Shown: piece by piece, positions 46,163 to 59,000 of the stretch
Layout: every line of letters starts with the position of its first letter
Numbering within the stretch: the first letter of the stretch is position 1
NCBI RefSeq assembly: GCF_014852585.1
Contig: NZ_JACVBX010000013.1
Coordinates: forward strand, 165,327 to 229,326
Reading direction: 5' to 3'
Length of the DNA stretch: 64,000 bases
Source of the DNA: Pseudomonas sp. PDM18
GTDB taxonomy: Bacteria > Pseudomonadota > Gammaproteobacteria > Pseudomonadales > Pseudomonadaceae
Notes under the pieces: generated by a model
Seen by the model: the letters and a program-made list of their open reading frames with translations, nothing else
Told to the model about the DNA's origin: nothing
The model's database searches: none
Translations under genes and position numbers: made by a program

Positions 46163-48308
46163 TGATCTGCCCCTTCTTCAGTGCATCCATGACCACGTCC
46201 TTCGGACCGTCGGCGATGATGCGGCCCTTGTCGATGATCACCAGGCGGTCCACCAGGCTGAGCATGGAGGCGCGGTGGGTGACCAGCAGCAGCGTCTTTT
46301 CGCCCATGATCGCTTGCAGGCGCTGTTTCAGGCGTTCTTCGCCGGCGTTGTCCATGGCGCTGGTCGGCTCGTCCAGCAGCAGGATCGGCGGGTCGAGCAA
46401 CAGTGCGCGGGCCAGGGCGACGTTCTGCCGCTGGCCGCCGGAAAGGTTGTGGCCGCGCTCACCGACCTGCAGTTCGTAGCCCTGCGGGTGCAGGCGGACG
46501 AATTCGTTCACGCCGGTCAGCTCGGCCACTTCCAGTACGCGCTCGTCATCGATGTAGCGCGCGCCGCTGACCAGGTTGTCGCGCAGGGTGCCGCTGAACA
46601 GGCTGATGTCCTGCGGCACGTAGCCGATGTTGTGGCGCAGTTCGCTGATATCCAGCTGGCGCACGTCGGCGCCGTCCACCAGCAGGTTGCCGTTCTCGGG
46701 CTGGTGCAGGCCGACGATCAGCTTGGCCAGCGAACTCTTGCCCGAGCCGCTGCGGCCGATGATGCCGATCTTCTCGCCGGCGCGGATCTGCAGATTGATG
46801 CCATGCAGCGCCGCCACCTGCTGGTTCGGGTAGGCGAAGTCGAGGCCGCGCATCTCGATGCCGCCGCGCAGTTGCGAGCGGGTCAGCGGACGTTCGTCGG
46901 CGTTGCGCTCCTGCGGCAGCTCCATCATCTGGTTGGTGGTGGCCATGGACAGGCGCGCCTGCTGGTAGCGCTGGATCAGCCCGGAGAGCTGGGTCAGCGG
47001 GCCAAGGGCGCGGCCGTTGAGCATGTAGCAGGCGATCAGGCCGCCCATGGACAGGTCGCCGGCGATGATCAGGTAGACGCCGCCGATGATCATGACGACC
47101 CCGGCCAGCGCCTGGATCAGCACGGTGATGTTCATCGCCAGGGTCGACAGCAGCTTGACCCGCAGCTCCAGGCGGCTGAGGGTGCCGATGGTCTGCTCCC
47201 AGAGGTACTGGCGCTCGCTTTCGGCGTTGTTGACCTTCACCGCGTCGAGGCTGGCGAGGGTCTCGATCAGGCTCGACTGGCGCTCGGCGGCCAGCGCCAT
47301 GGTGCGATTCATGGTCTCCACCAGCGGCTTCTGCAGCAGCCAGCCAAGACCTGCGGCCAGCGGGAAGGCGATCAGCGGGACGAACACCAGCGGCCCGCCG
47401 ATGATGCCGATCACCAGCAGGATCAGCAGGGTGAACGGCATGTCGATCAGGGTGGTGAGCGTGAGCGAGTTGAGGAAGTCGCGCAGCGTCTGGAATTCGT
47501 GGATGTTCTGGGCGAACGAGCCGACCCGTGCCGGGCGGTACTTCATGCTCATGCCGACGATGCGCTCGAACAGCGTCGCCGAGATGATCAGGTCGGTCTT
47601 CTTGCCGGCCAGGTCCAGGCACAGGCCGCGCATGGTTTTCAGCAGCAGGTCGAACAGGTAGGCGCCGCTGATGCCGATGGCCAGCACCCAGAGGGTGGCG
47701 GCGGCCTGGTTGGGCACTACGCGGTCGTAGACGTTCATCACGAACAGCGGCGCGGCCAGGGCGATCAGGTTGATCAGCAGGCTCGCGGCCACGGCATCGA
47801 CATAGAGCCAGCGCGAGCGCTTGAGGGTGTCACGGAACCAGCTCTTGGCGCGCGGAATCAGCTCGCCGTGCTGCAGGTCGAACTTGTGCTGCGGCTGGGC
47901 GAAGAAGGCCTGGCCGGCGTAGTCCTCGCTAAGGAGTTCGCGGGTGACGCGCACTTCACCGCCGTCGCTCTCGGACAGCAGCAGGCGCGCATCGCCATTG
48001 CTCTCCCACCCCAGCAGCACCGCGCAGCGCCCTTCGCGCAGCAACAGCATGGCGGGCATCGCCAGCGCGGGAATCTGCTCCAGCTTGCGCTGCAGCAGGC
48101 GCCCCTGCAGGCCGGCGCGAGCCGCCGCACGGGGCAGCAACTCGGCGGAGAGACGCTGGCCGGGCAGCGGCAGGCCGCTGGTGAGCATGGCGCGGCTGGC
48201 CGGCTTCTGGTGCAGCTGACAGAGCGTCAGCAGGCTGTCCAGCAGCGGGTCATCCAGCAGACCGCGCGGATCGTGGCTTAGGGGTACTTCGCTGACTTCT
48301 TGATCCAC
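46152..48308 (-). CDS. Type I secretion ABC exporter with degenerate C39 domain (LapB/BapC-like)
   Basis: A 718-residue fused permease/ATPase. The N-terminal domain (1-140) aligns with a C39 peptidase-like domain. It lacks the catalytic Cys/His motifs, the feature of RTX-type exporters that recognise but do not cut their substrate. Six helices occupy about 165-430. The ATPase carries Walker A GRSGSGKSS (518-526), signature NLSGGQRQNVALARAL and Walker B PILLLDEPTSAMD. The start is GTG at 48308, 21 bp after the pore gene. The likely substrate is the giant adhesin encoded divergently. Confidence 0.94.
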   Translation of the reverse strand: MDQEVSEVPLSHDPRGLLDDPLLDSLLTLCQLHQKPASRAMLTSGLPLPGQRLSAELLPRAAARAGLQGRLLQRKLEQIPALAMPAMLLLREGRCAVLLGWESNGDARLLLSESDGGEVRVTRELLSEDYAGQAFFAQPQHKFDLQHGELIPRAKSWFRDTLKRSRWLYVDAVAASLLINLIALAAPLFVMNVYDRVVPNQAAATLWVLAIGISGAYLFDLLLKTMRGLCLDLAGKKTDLIISATLFERIVGMSMKYRPARVGSFAQNIHEFQTLRDFLNSLTLTTLIDMPFTLLILLVIGIIGGPLVFVPLIAFPLAAGLGWLLQKPLVETMNRTMALAAERQSSLIETLASLDAVKVNNAESERQYLWEQTIGTLSRLELRVKLLSTLAMNITVLIQALAGVVMIIGGVYLIIAGDLSMGGLIACYMLNGRALGPLTQLSGLIQRYQQARLSMATTNQMMELPQERNADERPLTRSQLRGGIEMRGLDFAYPNQQVAALHGINLQIRAGEKIGIIGRSGSGKSSLAKLIVGLHQPENGNLLVDGADVRQLDISELRHNIGYVPQDISLFSGTLRDNLVSGARYIDDERVLEVAELTGVNEFVRLHPQGYELQVGERGHNLSGGQRQNVALARALLLDPPILLLDEPTSAMDNAGEERLKQRLQAIMGEKTLLLVTHRASMLSLVDRLVIIDKGRIIADGPKDVVMDALKKGQISVA

Positions 48309-48329
48309 GCGGGTGCTCTCTCGGGCAGG

Positions 48330-49691
48330 TTAGTTGAGGCCGGGCAGCTGGACTTTCGGCTTGATGTCTTCGGACGCCACCGCGGCCATCGGCGCGACCA
48401 CGCCCTGGCTCTTGAGCAGCTCGCCCAGGGTGGCCTTGATGCGGTACTGGGTGAACAGCTCGGTGTACTTCAGGTCGACCAGGCGGCGCGAAGCGTTGAA
48501 CAGCTCGTTCTCGCTGTCCAGCAGGTCGAGCAGGGTACGCTCGCCGATGGTGAACTGCTTCTGGTAGGCCTCGCGCACGCGGGTGCTGTAGTCCACGTAC
48601 TGGCGGGCGATCGGCAGCTGGTCACGGGCGTTGTTCAGGGCGTTCCAGGACAATCCGAGTTCCTCGTTCAACTGGCGCAAGGCGTTGTTGCGGATATCCA
48701 GGGCCTGGTTCGCTTCATAGGACTTGGCTTCCAGTTCGGCCTTGTTGCTGCCACCGGCGAACAGGTTGTAGCGCATGCGCAGCATGGCCTGCCATTCGTT
48801 GTTGTGGCCTTCTTCGCCATCGAGGTTGTTATCGGCACCCTTGGAAAGTTCTGCATCGAATCTCGGATAGAAGGTCGATTTCGCAGCGTCGTACTGCTTC
48901 TCGGCGGCGGCGACGTCGGATTCCGCGGAGCGCAGGATCGGGCTGTTCTCGACCAGTTGGCGACGGGCAGCCTGCAGGTCTTCCGGCAGTTGGCCGACAA
49001 GACCGGTGGGCTCACTCAGTTCCACCGGGTCGCTACCCACCACGCTGTAGTAGTTGGTGCGGGCGTCGGCCAGGTTGGTCTTCTCGGTCATCAGGTTGTT
49101 CTGCGCCTGGGCCAGGCGGGCTTCGGCCTGGTCCTGGTCGGCGAGACGGCCAACGCCACGGGAGCTGCGCAGGCTGATCTGGTCGTAGACGCGCTGGTGA
49201 TTCTTCAGGTTGTCCTCGGCCAGGCGAACCATCTCCTGGCGACGCAGCACGTCGGTGTAGACCTGGGCAACGTCCAGCGCGGTGCGCTCGGAGGTACCCA
49301 GCAGTGCGTAGGCGCGGGAGTTGACGTTGGCCTGCTGACGGCCGACTTCGCTGGAAGTGGCGAAGCCGTCGAACACCATCTGGCGCAGGGCGAGGTTGGA
49401 CTCGCCGCGGTTCAGGGTCTTCCAGTGATCGCCTTCGCCACGGGTGGTGGTGTTGTCGGAGCCTTCGCGGCCGTAGCCAGCGGTCAGGTCGACGGACGGC
49501 AGGTAGCCCCCCTTGGCGGCGCGCAATTGCTTGTCCGCAGCGAGACGCGAGTTCACTCCGGCCTGGATTTCCGGGTGGTACTCCAGGGCCTTCTGCATGG
49601 CCTGGTTGAGGGTGTCGGCCTGCACCGGCAGAGCAACGGGAATGACGAAAGCCAGGGCGAAGGGCACGGCTTGAGCGAATCGCATGCGCAT
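48330..49691 (-). CDS. Type I secretion TolC-like outer-membrane pore (LapE/BapB-like)
   Basis: A 453-residue TolC-family outer membrane efflux protein with a signal peptide ending near PVQA-DTLNQAM. Two structural repeats are visible, with EMVRLAEDNLKNHQRVYDQI and SNLALRQMVFDGFATSSEVG in the first half and NLFAGGSNKAELEAKSYEA in the second. It heads the leftward T1SS operon. In LapA-type systems this pore also holds the adhesin's N-terminal plug. Confidence 0.94.
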   Translation of the reverse strand: MRMRFAQAVPFALAFVIPVALPVQADTLNQAMQKALEYHPEIQAGVNSRLAADKQLRAAKGGYLPSVDLTAGYGREGSDNTTTRGEGDHWKTLNRGESNLALRQMVFDGFATSSEVGRQQANVNSRAYALLGTSERTALDVAQVYTDVLRRQEMVRLAEDNLKNHQRVYDQISLRSSRGVGRLADQDQAEARLAQAQNNLMTEKTNLADARTNYYSVVGSDPVELSEPTGLVGQLPEDLQAARRQLVENSPILRSAESDVAAAEKQYDAAKSTFYPRFDAELSKGADNNLDGEEGHNNEWQAMLRMRYNLFAGGSNKAELEAKSYEANQALDIRNNALRQLNEELGLSWNALNNARDQLPIARQYVDYSTRVREAYQKQFTIGERTLLDLLDSENELFNASRRLVDLKYTELFTQYRIKATLGELLKSQGVVAPMAAVASEDIKPKVQLPGLN

Positions 49692-50028
49692 GAGGAAAAC
49701 ATCCTTATCAGTGAGATAGCCGCAGCGATTCGATTGCCGCTAAAGAGCGTCAAAAGACCGGCGAATGGCTGCAAGGAAAGCTTCAAAAGCGTGATGAATT
49801 TCACGCTAAATTTTTTTGGGCGGACCACCGATATCAAAGTGACATCGATTTGCCAATTGTTTAGGATGGCAAACGAATGGTCAATACATTGGCATATACG
49901 TAATTTCCAACCGCTATAAGCCAATGTATTGACGCCAAACTTTTTGCTCTTAAAGACAAAGGAATGCCCCTGAGCCGACGTCACCTGTGGCCGGTCGGCA
50001 ACCAGGCAAGCCTCATCAGGAGAAGTGC
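49692..50028. promoter_or_regulatory. Intergenic control region between T1SS operon and adhesin gene
   Basis: A 337-bp divergent region, notably richer in A/T than the surroundings. It contains no credible gene. It holds an inverted pair of CAAT-N2-ATTG dyads (49880-49933) and a TTGACG element (49929-49934) that could be a -35 for the adhesin. A clear -10 at the right spacing was not found. AAGGAATG and CAGGAGAAG stretches near the adhesin start include its ribosome site. Confidence 0.6.
49880..49933. repeat. Two CAAT-N2-ATTG dyads forming a 14-bp perfect inverted repeat
   Basis: GTCAATACATTGGC (49880-49893) and GCCAATGTATTGAC (49920-49933) are exact reverse complements separated by 26 bp. 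Each half is itself a near-palindrome CAAT-NN-ATTG, so they can be read as two dimer sites about 40 bp apart. They are placed between the divergent secretion and adhesin genes. Confidence 0.75.
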
Positions 50029-53000
50029 ATGAGCAGCGTCGTCGCCGTCGTAAAAAGCATCATCGGCCAAGTGATTGCGGTTACCCCCGAAGGCGCCCAG
50101 CGCGTTCTGGTCGAAGGTGACCGCATCTACCAGGGCGAGCAGTTGCTCACCGGCGCTGCCGGCGCGGTGACGCTCGACGTCGGCAAGGGCAAGCTGGTCG
50201 ACCTGGGCCGCGACAGCCAGTGGAGCAGCGCCGACCTGCCGCAGGCCGAGACGCACCACGCCGCCGCGCAGCCGGCCAACGCACCGAGCACCGAAGACCT
50301 GCAGAAAGCCATCGCCGCCGGCCTCGACCCGACCCAGGCGCTGGCGCCCACCGCTGCGGGCCCGACTGCTGCGCCTTCGGCCGCTGGCAGCAATGGTGGC
50401 GTTGGCGGCGGCCACAGTTTCGTGGTGCTGGATGCTACCGCCGGCCGCGTCGATCCCCACATTGGCTACTCCACTTCCGGTCTGGACAACAGCGGCGCAG
50501 CCGGTGACGAGCGCCAGAGCGAACTGCCGGCCAACCTCGCGCCCCAGTTCATCGACGGCAACAACGGCGTGCTGGAACTGACCACCGCCGAAGACACCCT
50601 GCTCACCGGCGCCTTCTCCGCCCGCGACGCGAATGGCGACCTGATCTCCTATAGCGTCGGCCAGGCGCCGGCCAACGGCCTGCTGGTGCTCAACCCCAAC
50701 GGCACCTGGCAGTACAACCCCAACGATGACTACAACGGCGCCGACAGCTTCACCGTGATCGTCACCGACAGCCGTGGCGCGTCCAGCACTCTGGTCGTGA
50801 ACGTTGGCATCACGCCGGTAAACGACGCTCCAGTGGCCACGGGCACCTATACCAGTGCCATCACTGACACCGCCGCCAACGACAGCTTCGCCGACATCAA
50901 GGGCCAACTGAGCGCCAGCGACGTCGACGACACCAACCTGACCTGGAGCGGCAGCGCCAAGGGCGCCTACGGCGAGCTGACCGTCAACGCCGATGGCAGC
51001 TACACCTACGTGGTCGATGCCAATGCAGTGAACGCGCTGCCACAGGGTCAGAACCCGAGCGAGAACTTCACCGTCACCGTCACCGATCCATCCGGTGCCA
51101 CCGACACCCGCGTCATCACCATCAACGTCCAGGGCGCCAACGACACCCCGGTCGCCCAGGATGGCCAGGCCAGCGGCAATGAAGACAGCGTAATCGGCGG
51201 CCAACTGGTAGCCACCGACCGCGACACCGGCAGCACCCTCACCTTCACCACCAACGGCAATCCGCCGGCGGGCTTCACCCTGAAGCCGGACGGCAGCTGG
51301 ACCTTCGATGGCAAGGACCCGGCCTACCAGCACCTGGCCGAGGGCGAGACCCAGGTCGTGCAGGTGCCCTACACCGTCACCGATGAGCACGGCGCGACCA
51401 GCACCGCTACCCTCACCGTGACCCTGACCGGCACCAATGACGCGCCGGTCGCCCTGCCGGGCGCAGCCACCACCGAAGAAAACAGTGTGCTCAACAGCCA
51501 GGTCCCGGCCGCCTCCGACGTGGACGGCAACGTCGCCGGCTACCAGCTGACCACCGGTGTCGGCAACGGCAATGGCAACCTGACCTTCAACCCGGACGGC
51601 AGCTACAGCTTCAACCCCGGCAAGGACTTCGACAGCTTGGCCCAGGGCGAGACCCGTGACGTGACCTTCACCTACCAGGCGAAGGACAACAACGGCGCGC
51701 TGAGCGATCCGCAGACCATCACCATCACCGTCACCGGCACCAACGATGCGCCGGTCGCCAGCACCACCAGCGCTGCGGTGAACGAAGACGCGAAGATTGG
51801 CGGCCAACTCGCCGCCAGCGATGCCGACGATGGCGCCTTGCTCACTTTCACCCTGGACAAGGCTGCTCCGGCCGGCTTCAGCGTCGACGCCAACGGCAAA
51901 TGGAGCTTCGACGCCGGCGATGCCGCGTACCAGCACCTCAAGGCCGGTGCGACCCAGGTCATCACCCTCGACTTCACCGTCACCGACGAGCACGGCGCGA
52001 CCAGCGCAAGCTCGCTGACCATCACCGTCACCGGCACCAACGACGCGCCGATCGCCAACGCTGCCAGCGCCAACGTCAGCGAAGACAAGATCAGCTTCGG
52101 CAAGCTCACCGCCAGCGACGTGGATGATGGTGCCAAGCTCAGCTTCAGCCTCAACGACAAGGCCCCGGCCGGCTTCACCCTGGCCAAGAACGGCAGTTGG
52201 CTGTTCAACGGCCTCGACCCGGCTTACCAGAACCTGGCCGCCGGCGAGACCAAGGTCCTGTCGATCGACTACACCGTCACCGATGACCAGGGCGCCACCA
52301 GCACCAACACCCTGACGCTCACCGTCACCGGCACCAACGACACGCCGATCGCCCTACCCTCAGTGATCAATCCAGTGAAGGAAGACGCGCAGATCAGCGG
52401 CACGCTGAAAGCCATCGACGTGGACAATGGCGCCCAGCTCACCTTCACCACCGGCAAGCTGCCGGCGGGCCTGACCGTCGGCAGCGACGGCCAGTGGAGC
52501 TTCAACGCTGGCGACGCCGCCTATCAGCACCTCAAGGCCGGTGCCACGCAGATCATCAGCGTGCCCTTCACCGTGACCGACGAGCACGGCGCGAAAACCA
52601 GCAGCCTGCTGGTGATCACCGTCACCGGCACCAATGACGCGCCGATTGCCATCGCGGCCAGCGCCGGCGTTAGCGAAGACCAGCTCAGCAAGGGCCAGCT
52701 CACCGCCACCGACGTCGACGACGGCGCCAAGCTCAGCTTCAGCGTCGACGGCAACGCACCGGCCGGCTTCACCCTCAAGACCGACGGCAGCTGGACCTTC
52801 GACGGCAACAACGCCGTCTATCAGAGCCTGGCCCAGGGCGAAACCCAGGACATCCAGGTCAAGTTCATCGTCACCGACCAGTTCGGCGCCACCGACACCA
52901 AGACCCTGACCCTCACCGTGACCGGCACCAACGACGCCCCGGTGGCTTCCGCCGCCAGCGACTCGGTCAAGGAAGATGCGTCCATTTCCGGCCAGCTCGG

Positions 53001-56000
53001 CGCCACCGATGTCGATCACGGTGCGACCCTGAACTTCAGCCTCGACCAGCAGGCCCCCGCCGGTTTCACCCTGAATCCGGACGGCAGCTGGACCTTCGAC
53101 GCCGCCGACCCGGCCTACGCGCATCTGGCCCAGGATGCGACCCAGGTCATCAACATCGGCTTCACCGTCACCGACGAGCACGGCGCCACCGACAGCAAGG
53201 TCCTCACCCTGACCGTCACCGGCACCAATGACGCGCCGGTCGCCAGCGCCACCGTGGGTGCAGTGAAGGAAGATGCGCAGATCAGTGGCCAGTTCGCCGC
53301 CACCGACGCCGACGACGGGGCCAAGCTGACCTACGCCCTGGACAAGGCCGCCCCGGCCGGCTTCAGCGTCGACACCGACGGCAAATGGAGCTTCGACGCC
53401 AGCGACGCGGCCTATCAGCACCTGAAAGCCGGCGCCACCCAGGTCATCAGCGTGCCGTTCACCGTCACCGATGAACACGGCGCCGCCAGCTCCAGCACCC
53501 TGACCATCACCGTCACCGGCACCAACGACGCGCCGGTCGCCGATGCCATCAGCGCCAACGCCAGCGAAGATAAGCTCAGCACCGGCAAGCTCACCGCCAG
53601 CGACGTGGATGACGGTGCCAAGCTCAGCTTCAGCCTGAACGACAAGGCACCCGCCGGCTTCGTCCTGGGCAAGGACGGCAGTTGGCTGTTCAACGGCCTC
53701 GATCCGGCTTACCAGAACCTGGCCGCCGGCGAGACCAAGGTCCTGTCGATCGACTACACCGTCACCGACGAACACGGCACCATCAGCACCAACACCCTGA
53801 CGCTCACCGTCACCGGCACCAACGACACGCCGATCGCCCTGCCCTCAGTGATCAATCCGGTGAAGGAAGACGCGCAGATCAGCGGCACGCTGAAAGCCAT
53901 CGACGTGGACAATGGTGCCCAGCTCACCTTCACCACCGGCAAGCTGCCGGCGGGCCTGACCGTCGGTAGCGACGGCCAGTGGAGCTTCAACGCTGGCGAC
54001 GCCGCCTATCAACACCTCAAGGCCGGTGCCACGCAGATCATCAGCGTACCCTTCACCGTGACCGACGAGCACGGCGCGAAAACCAGCAGCCTGCTGGTGA
54101 TCACCGTCACCGGCACCAATGACGCGCCGATTGCCATCGCGGCCAGCGCCGGCGTTAGCGAAGACCAGCTCAGCAAGGGCCAGCTCACCGCCACCGACGT
54201 CGACGACGGCGCCGAGCTCAGCTTCAGCGTCGACGGCAACGCACCGGCCGGCTTCACCCTCAAGACCGACGGCAGCTGGACCTTCGACGGCAACAACGCC
54301 GCCTATCAGAGCCTGGCCCAGGGCGAAACCCAGGACATCCAGGTCAAGTTCATCGTCACCGACCAGTTCGGCGCCACCGACACCAAGACCCTGACCCTCA
54401 CCGTGACCGGCACCAACGACGCCCCGGTGGCTTCCGCCGCCAGCGACTCGGTCAAGGAAGATGCGTCCATTTCCGGCCAGCTCGGCGCCACCGATGTCGA
54501 TCACGGTGCGACCCTGAACTTCAGCCTCGACCAGCAGGCCCCCGCCGGTTTCACCCTGAATCCGGACGGCAGCTGGACCTTCGACGCCGCCGACCCGGCC
54601 TACGCGCATCTGGCCCAGGATGCGACCCAGGTCATCAACATCGGCTTCACCGTCACCGACGAGCACGGCGCCACCGACAGCAAGGTCCTCACCCTGACCG
54701 TCACCGGCACCAATGACGCGCCGGTCGCCAGCGCCACCAAGGCCACGGTAGCCGAAGACACCACCCTCACCGGCCAGCTCGATGGCAAGGACGCGGACGA
54801 TGGCGCGCAACTAACCTACAGCACCACCGGCACCTTGCCGGCGGGCTTCTCCGTCGGCACCGACGGCCAGTGGAGCTTCAATGCCGCCCAGCCGGCATAC
54901 CAGCACCTGGCGGTAGGCGCGACCGAGACCTACACCGTCAACTTCACCGTCACCGACCAATTCGGCGCGCAGAGCTCCAGCACCCTGACCCTGACCGTCG
55001 TCGGCACCAACGACGCGCCGGTGGCCTATGCCGCCAGCGCCGCGGTGAACGAAGACCAGACCAGCAGCGGCCAGCTCACCTCTTCCGACGTCGACGACGG
55101 CCACGCTGCCTACTACAGCCTCAAGGATGCCGCCCCGGCCGGTTTCACCCTCAACCAGGACGGCTCCTGGAGCTTCGACGGCAACAACGCCGCTTACCAG
55201 AAGCTAGGTGAAGGTGAAACCCAGGAGCTGCAGATCAAGTTCATCGTCACCGACGACAAGGGCGCCACCGGCGAGAACGTGCTGACCCTGACCGTCACCG
55301 GCAGCAACGATGCCGCTGTCATCGGCGGCGCCAAGGTTGCCAGCGTTTACGAGACTGACAGCGCGGTGAACACCGGCGGCCAGCTGACCATCAGCGACGT
55401 CGACAGCCCTGCCAGCTTCCAGCCGCAGACCGACACCCTCGGCCAGTACGGCAAGTTCAGCATCGATGCTAGCGGCAAGTGGACGTTCTACGCCCAGGGT
55501 CCGTACAACGAGCTGAAAGTTGGCGAAACCCTCACCGACACCTTTGTCGTCAAGGCTGCCGACGGCACCACCAGCAACGTCACCGTGAACATCGTCGGCA
55601 CCAACGACGCCCCCTACGCCCAGCCGGCCACCGCCAGCGCGACCGAAGGCGGCGTGGCCCTGCCCAGCCTGGTGGACAACGCCACCGAAGGCTCGGCCCT
55701 CACCCTGACCGTGACCACCACCCACGCCGGCGAAGCCGTGAGCTTCAACTGGAACTTCGCCACCAACGACTACGGGCAGTTCAACGACTTCGCCTACGTG
55801 CTGATCAACGGCCAGGCGGTGAAACTGTCCGACGTCGCCACCGTGGGCGACGGCGGCACCTCCGGCCAGCAGTTGTTCAGCCATGTGTTCGGCCAGCCGG
55901 GCACCTACACCATCGTCATCGGCGTGGCCGACAACGGCGACAAGGGCGTCGACTCCAGCCTGGTGCTGAGCAACCTCTCCAGCCAGATCACCGTCAGCCA

Positions 56001-59000
56001 GTCGGTGGGCAGCGTCAACCTGAGCAACGGCCAGTGGACCCTGACTACCAACGGCGCCACCCAGCAGACCCTGCAGGAGTTGAACAAGGCTGGCCAGGCC
56101 GTCACCGGCCAGTTGCAGGCCAGCGACATCGACCATGATGCCCTACTGACCTTCAGCCTGAAGAACGCCGCGCCCGCCGGCTTCACCCTCAATGGCGACG
56201 GCACCTGGAGCTTCGACCCGACCTCGGCGGCCTACGACAGCCTGGCCGCTGGCGAGAAGCAGGTGCTGAGCATCGACTACATCGTCACCGACGAGCACGG
56301 CGCCACCGCTTCCAGCACCCTGACGCTGACCGTCACCGGCACCAACGACGCACCGGTGGCCACCGCCGCCCAGGCCACGGTTAACGAAGACCAGACTGCC
56401 AGCGGCAACATCGGCGCCACCGACGTCGATCACAACAGCACCCTCAGCTATGCCGCCATGGGCAACCTGCCGGCCGGCGTGACCCTGCGCGACAACGGCA
56501 ACTGGACCTTCAACGGCAAGGACAGCGCCTACCAGCACCTGGCCGAAGGCGAAACGCAGACCCTGCAGATCACCTATAAGGTCACCGACGACCAGGGCGC
56601 CACCAGCTATGGCACCCTGACCCTGACCGTGGTCGGCGCCAACGATGCGGCGATCCTCGGCAAGGCCGACGTCACCCTGCAGGAAACCAACGCCGTGCTC
56701 ATCACCGGCGGCCAGCTGAGCATCAGCGACATCGACAGCCCGGCCACCTTCCAGGTGCAGAACGACACCACCGGCCAGTACGGCAAGTTCAGCATCGATG
56801 CGGCCGGCCACTGGACCTTTGTCGCTAACTCGGCGCTGGACAGCCTCTCTGCCGGGCAGATCGCCCAGGACACCTTCGTGGTGAAGAGCGCCGATGGCAC
56901 CGAAACCTCGGTCAAAGTCACCATCGTCGGCACCAACGATGCCGCGGTGATCGGCAACGCCGCCGTGACCCTGCAGGAAACCAACGCCCCGCTGACCGCC
57001 AACGGCCAGCTGAGCATCAGCGACGTCGACAGCCCGGCCACCTTCCAGGCGCAGACCAACACCGTCGGCACCCTGGGCAGCTTCAGCATCGACAGCACCG
57101 GCAACTGGACCTTCCTCGCCAACTCCGCCTATGACCACCTGGCCCAGGGCGCGACCCTGAGCGAAGTGTTCCAGGTGAAGAGCGCCGACGGCACCAGCGG
57201 CAGCGTCACCGTGACCCTCTCCGGCACCAACGACGCGCCCATCGCCACCAACAGCTCCGCCAACGTCAACGAAGACGTGAAGAGCCAAGGCCAGCTGAAC
57301 GCCACCGACGTGGATGACGGCGCCCAGCTGCAGTACGCCGTGGTCGGCAACGCCCCGGCCGGCTTCGTGCTCAGCGCCGATGGCAGCTGGAGCTTCGATG
57401 GCAGCAACGCGGCCTACCAGTCGCTGAAGGCCGGCCAGACCCTGGAGATCGAGGTCAAGTACAGCGTCAGCGACGAGCACCAGGCCAGCGATGACGGCGT
57501 ACTGAAACTTATCGTCACCGGCGCCAACGATGGCCCGACCGCCGTGGCCGACAGCGCCCAGGCCCAGGAAGACACCACGCTGAAGATCAACGTGCTGGGC
57601 AACGACACCGACCCGGACGGCGACAGCCTGATCGTCACCAGCGCCAGCGCCGCCAACGGCACCGTGGTGATCAACCAGGACGGCACCCTGAGCTACACGC
57701 CCAAGGCCAACTACAGCGGCAACGACACCATCTCCTACAGCATCAGCGACGGCCATGGCGGCACCTCCACTGCCACCGTCGCCGTCAGCATCGCTGCCGT
57801 CGCCGACCAGCCCAACCTGTCTCTGGACAGCCACCTGAGCTCCACCGGCCTGACCATGGAAACCTGGACCGGTCTGGCCCTGGGCACTGGCGGCAATGGC
57901 GCCAACCCCAACGACCTGCAGAGCAAGATCGACGCCGCCGGCACCCCGGCGACCAGCGAATCGATCAGCACCGCGAAGGACAGCGACGTCCCTGCCGGCA
58001 CCGCCAGCAAGGTCAGCGGCCTGATATTCCTCGAAGCCGGCCACACCTACACCTTCAGCGGCACCGGTGACGACAGCGTGCGCCTGGTCATCGGCGGCAC
58101 CAACGTCGCCCAGGCCACCTGGGGCGGTAGTAGCGGCCAATACAGCGGCACCTTCACCCCGACCGAGAGCGGCTACTACACCCTGGCCCTCTACCAGCAC
58201 AACCAGAGCGGCCCGGGCAACTTCGACCTGAAGATTTCCGACAACGGCAGCACGCCGACCCTGTTGGGCACCAGCAGCGCGCTGGTCTACCACAACGCCG
58301 GCGAACTGACCGCCGGTGGCGAAAACCTCACCGCGCACCTGACCAACGGCCAGGGCTACTACACCGCCGCCGTGCTCAACCAAGGCAACGAAGACAGCGC
58401 CATCGCCCTGTCGAAGATCCATGCTGCGCTGGTCGACACCGATGGCTCCGAGAGCCTGGCCGTCAGCATCGGCAAGATTCCGCTCGGCGCCACCCTCAGC
58501 GACGGCACCCACAGCTTCACCGCCGACGCCAGCAACAACAGCGTCACCCTTACCGGCTGGAACCTGCAGACCCTGACGCTGACGCCGCCGCAGGACTTCA
58601 ACGGCACCATCAAACTGGAAGTCAGCGCCACCTCGACCGAGAGCAGCAACCAGGATGCGGCCACCCGCACCCTCGACCTGACCGTCACCGTCAACCCTGT
58701 GAACGACGCGCCGACCGTCACCGGCGCGCAGAACCTCAGCACCGACGAGGACACCCCAGTCAGCGGGCAGATCCACGCCAGCGATGTCGACGGCGACACC
58801 CTGAGCTACGCCGTGAAGAACGGCAGCGGCCCGGCCAACGGCAGCGTCACCTTCGGCACCGACGGCCAGTACACCTACACCCCGGCGGCCAACTACAACG
58901 GCAGCGACAGCTTCACCGTGGTAGTCAGCGATGGCCATGGCGGCAGCGTGGAACAGGTCGTCACCGTCGGCATCAAGCCGGTGAATGATGCGCCGACCAC

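Noticed and set aside
51133..57540. Regular spaced repeats as a possible CRISPR-like array
   Set aside because: The period is 297 bp, the repeats are coding and translate to VCBS-type units within one open frame.
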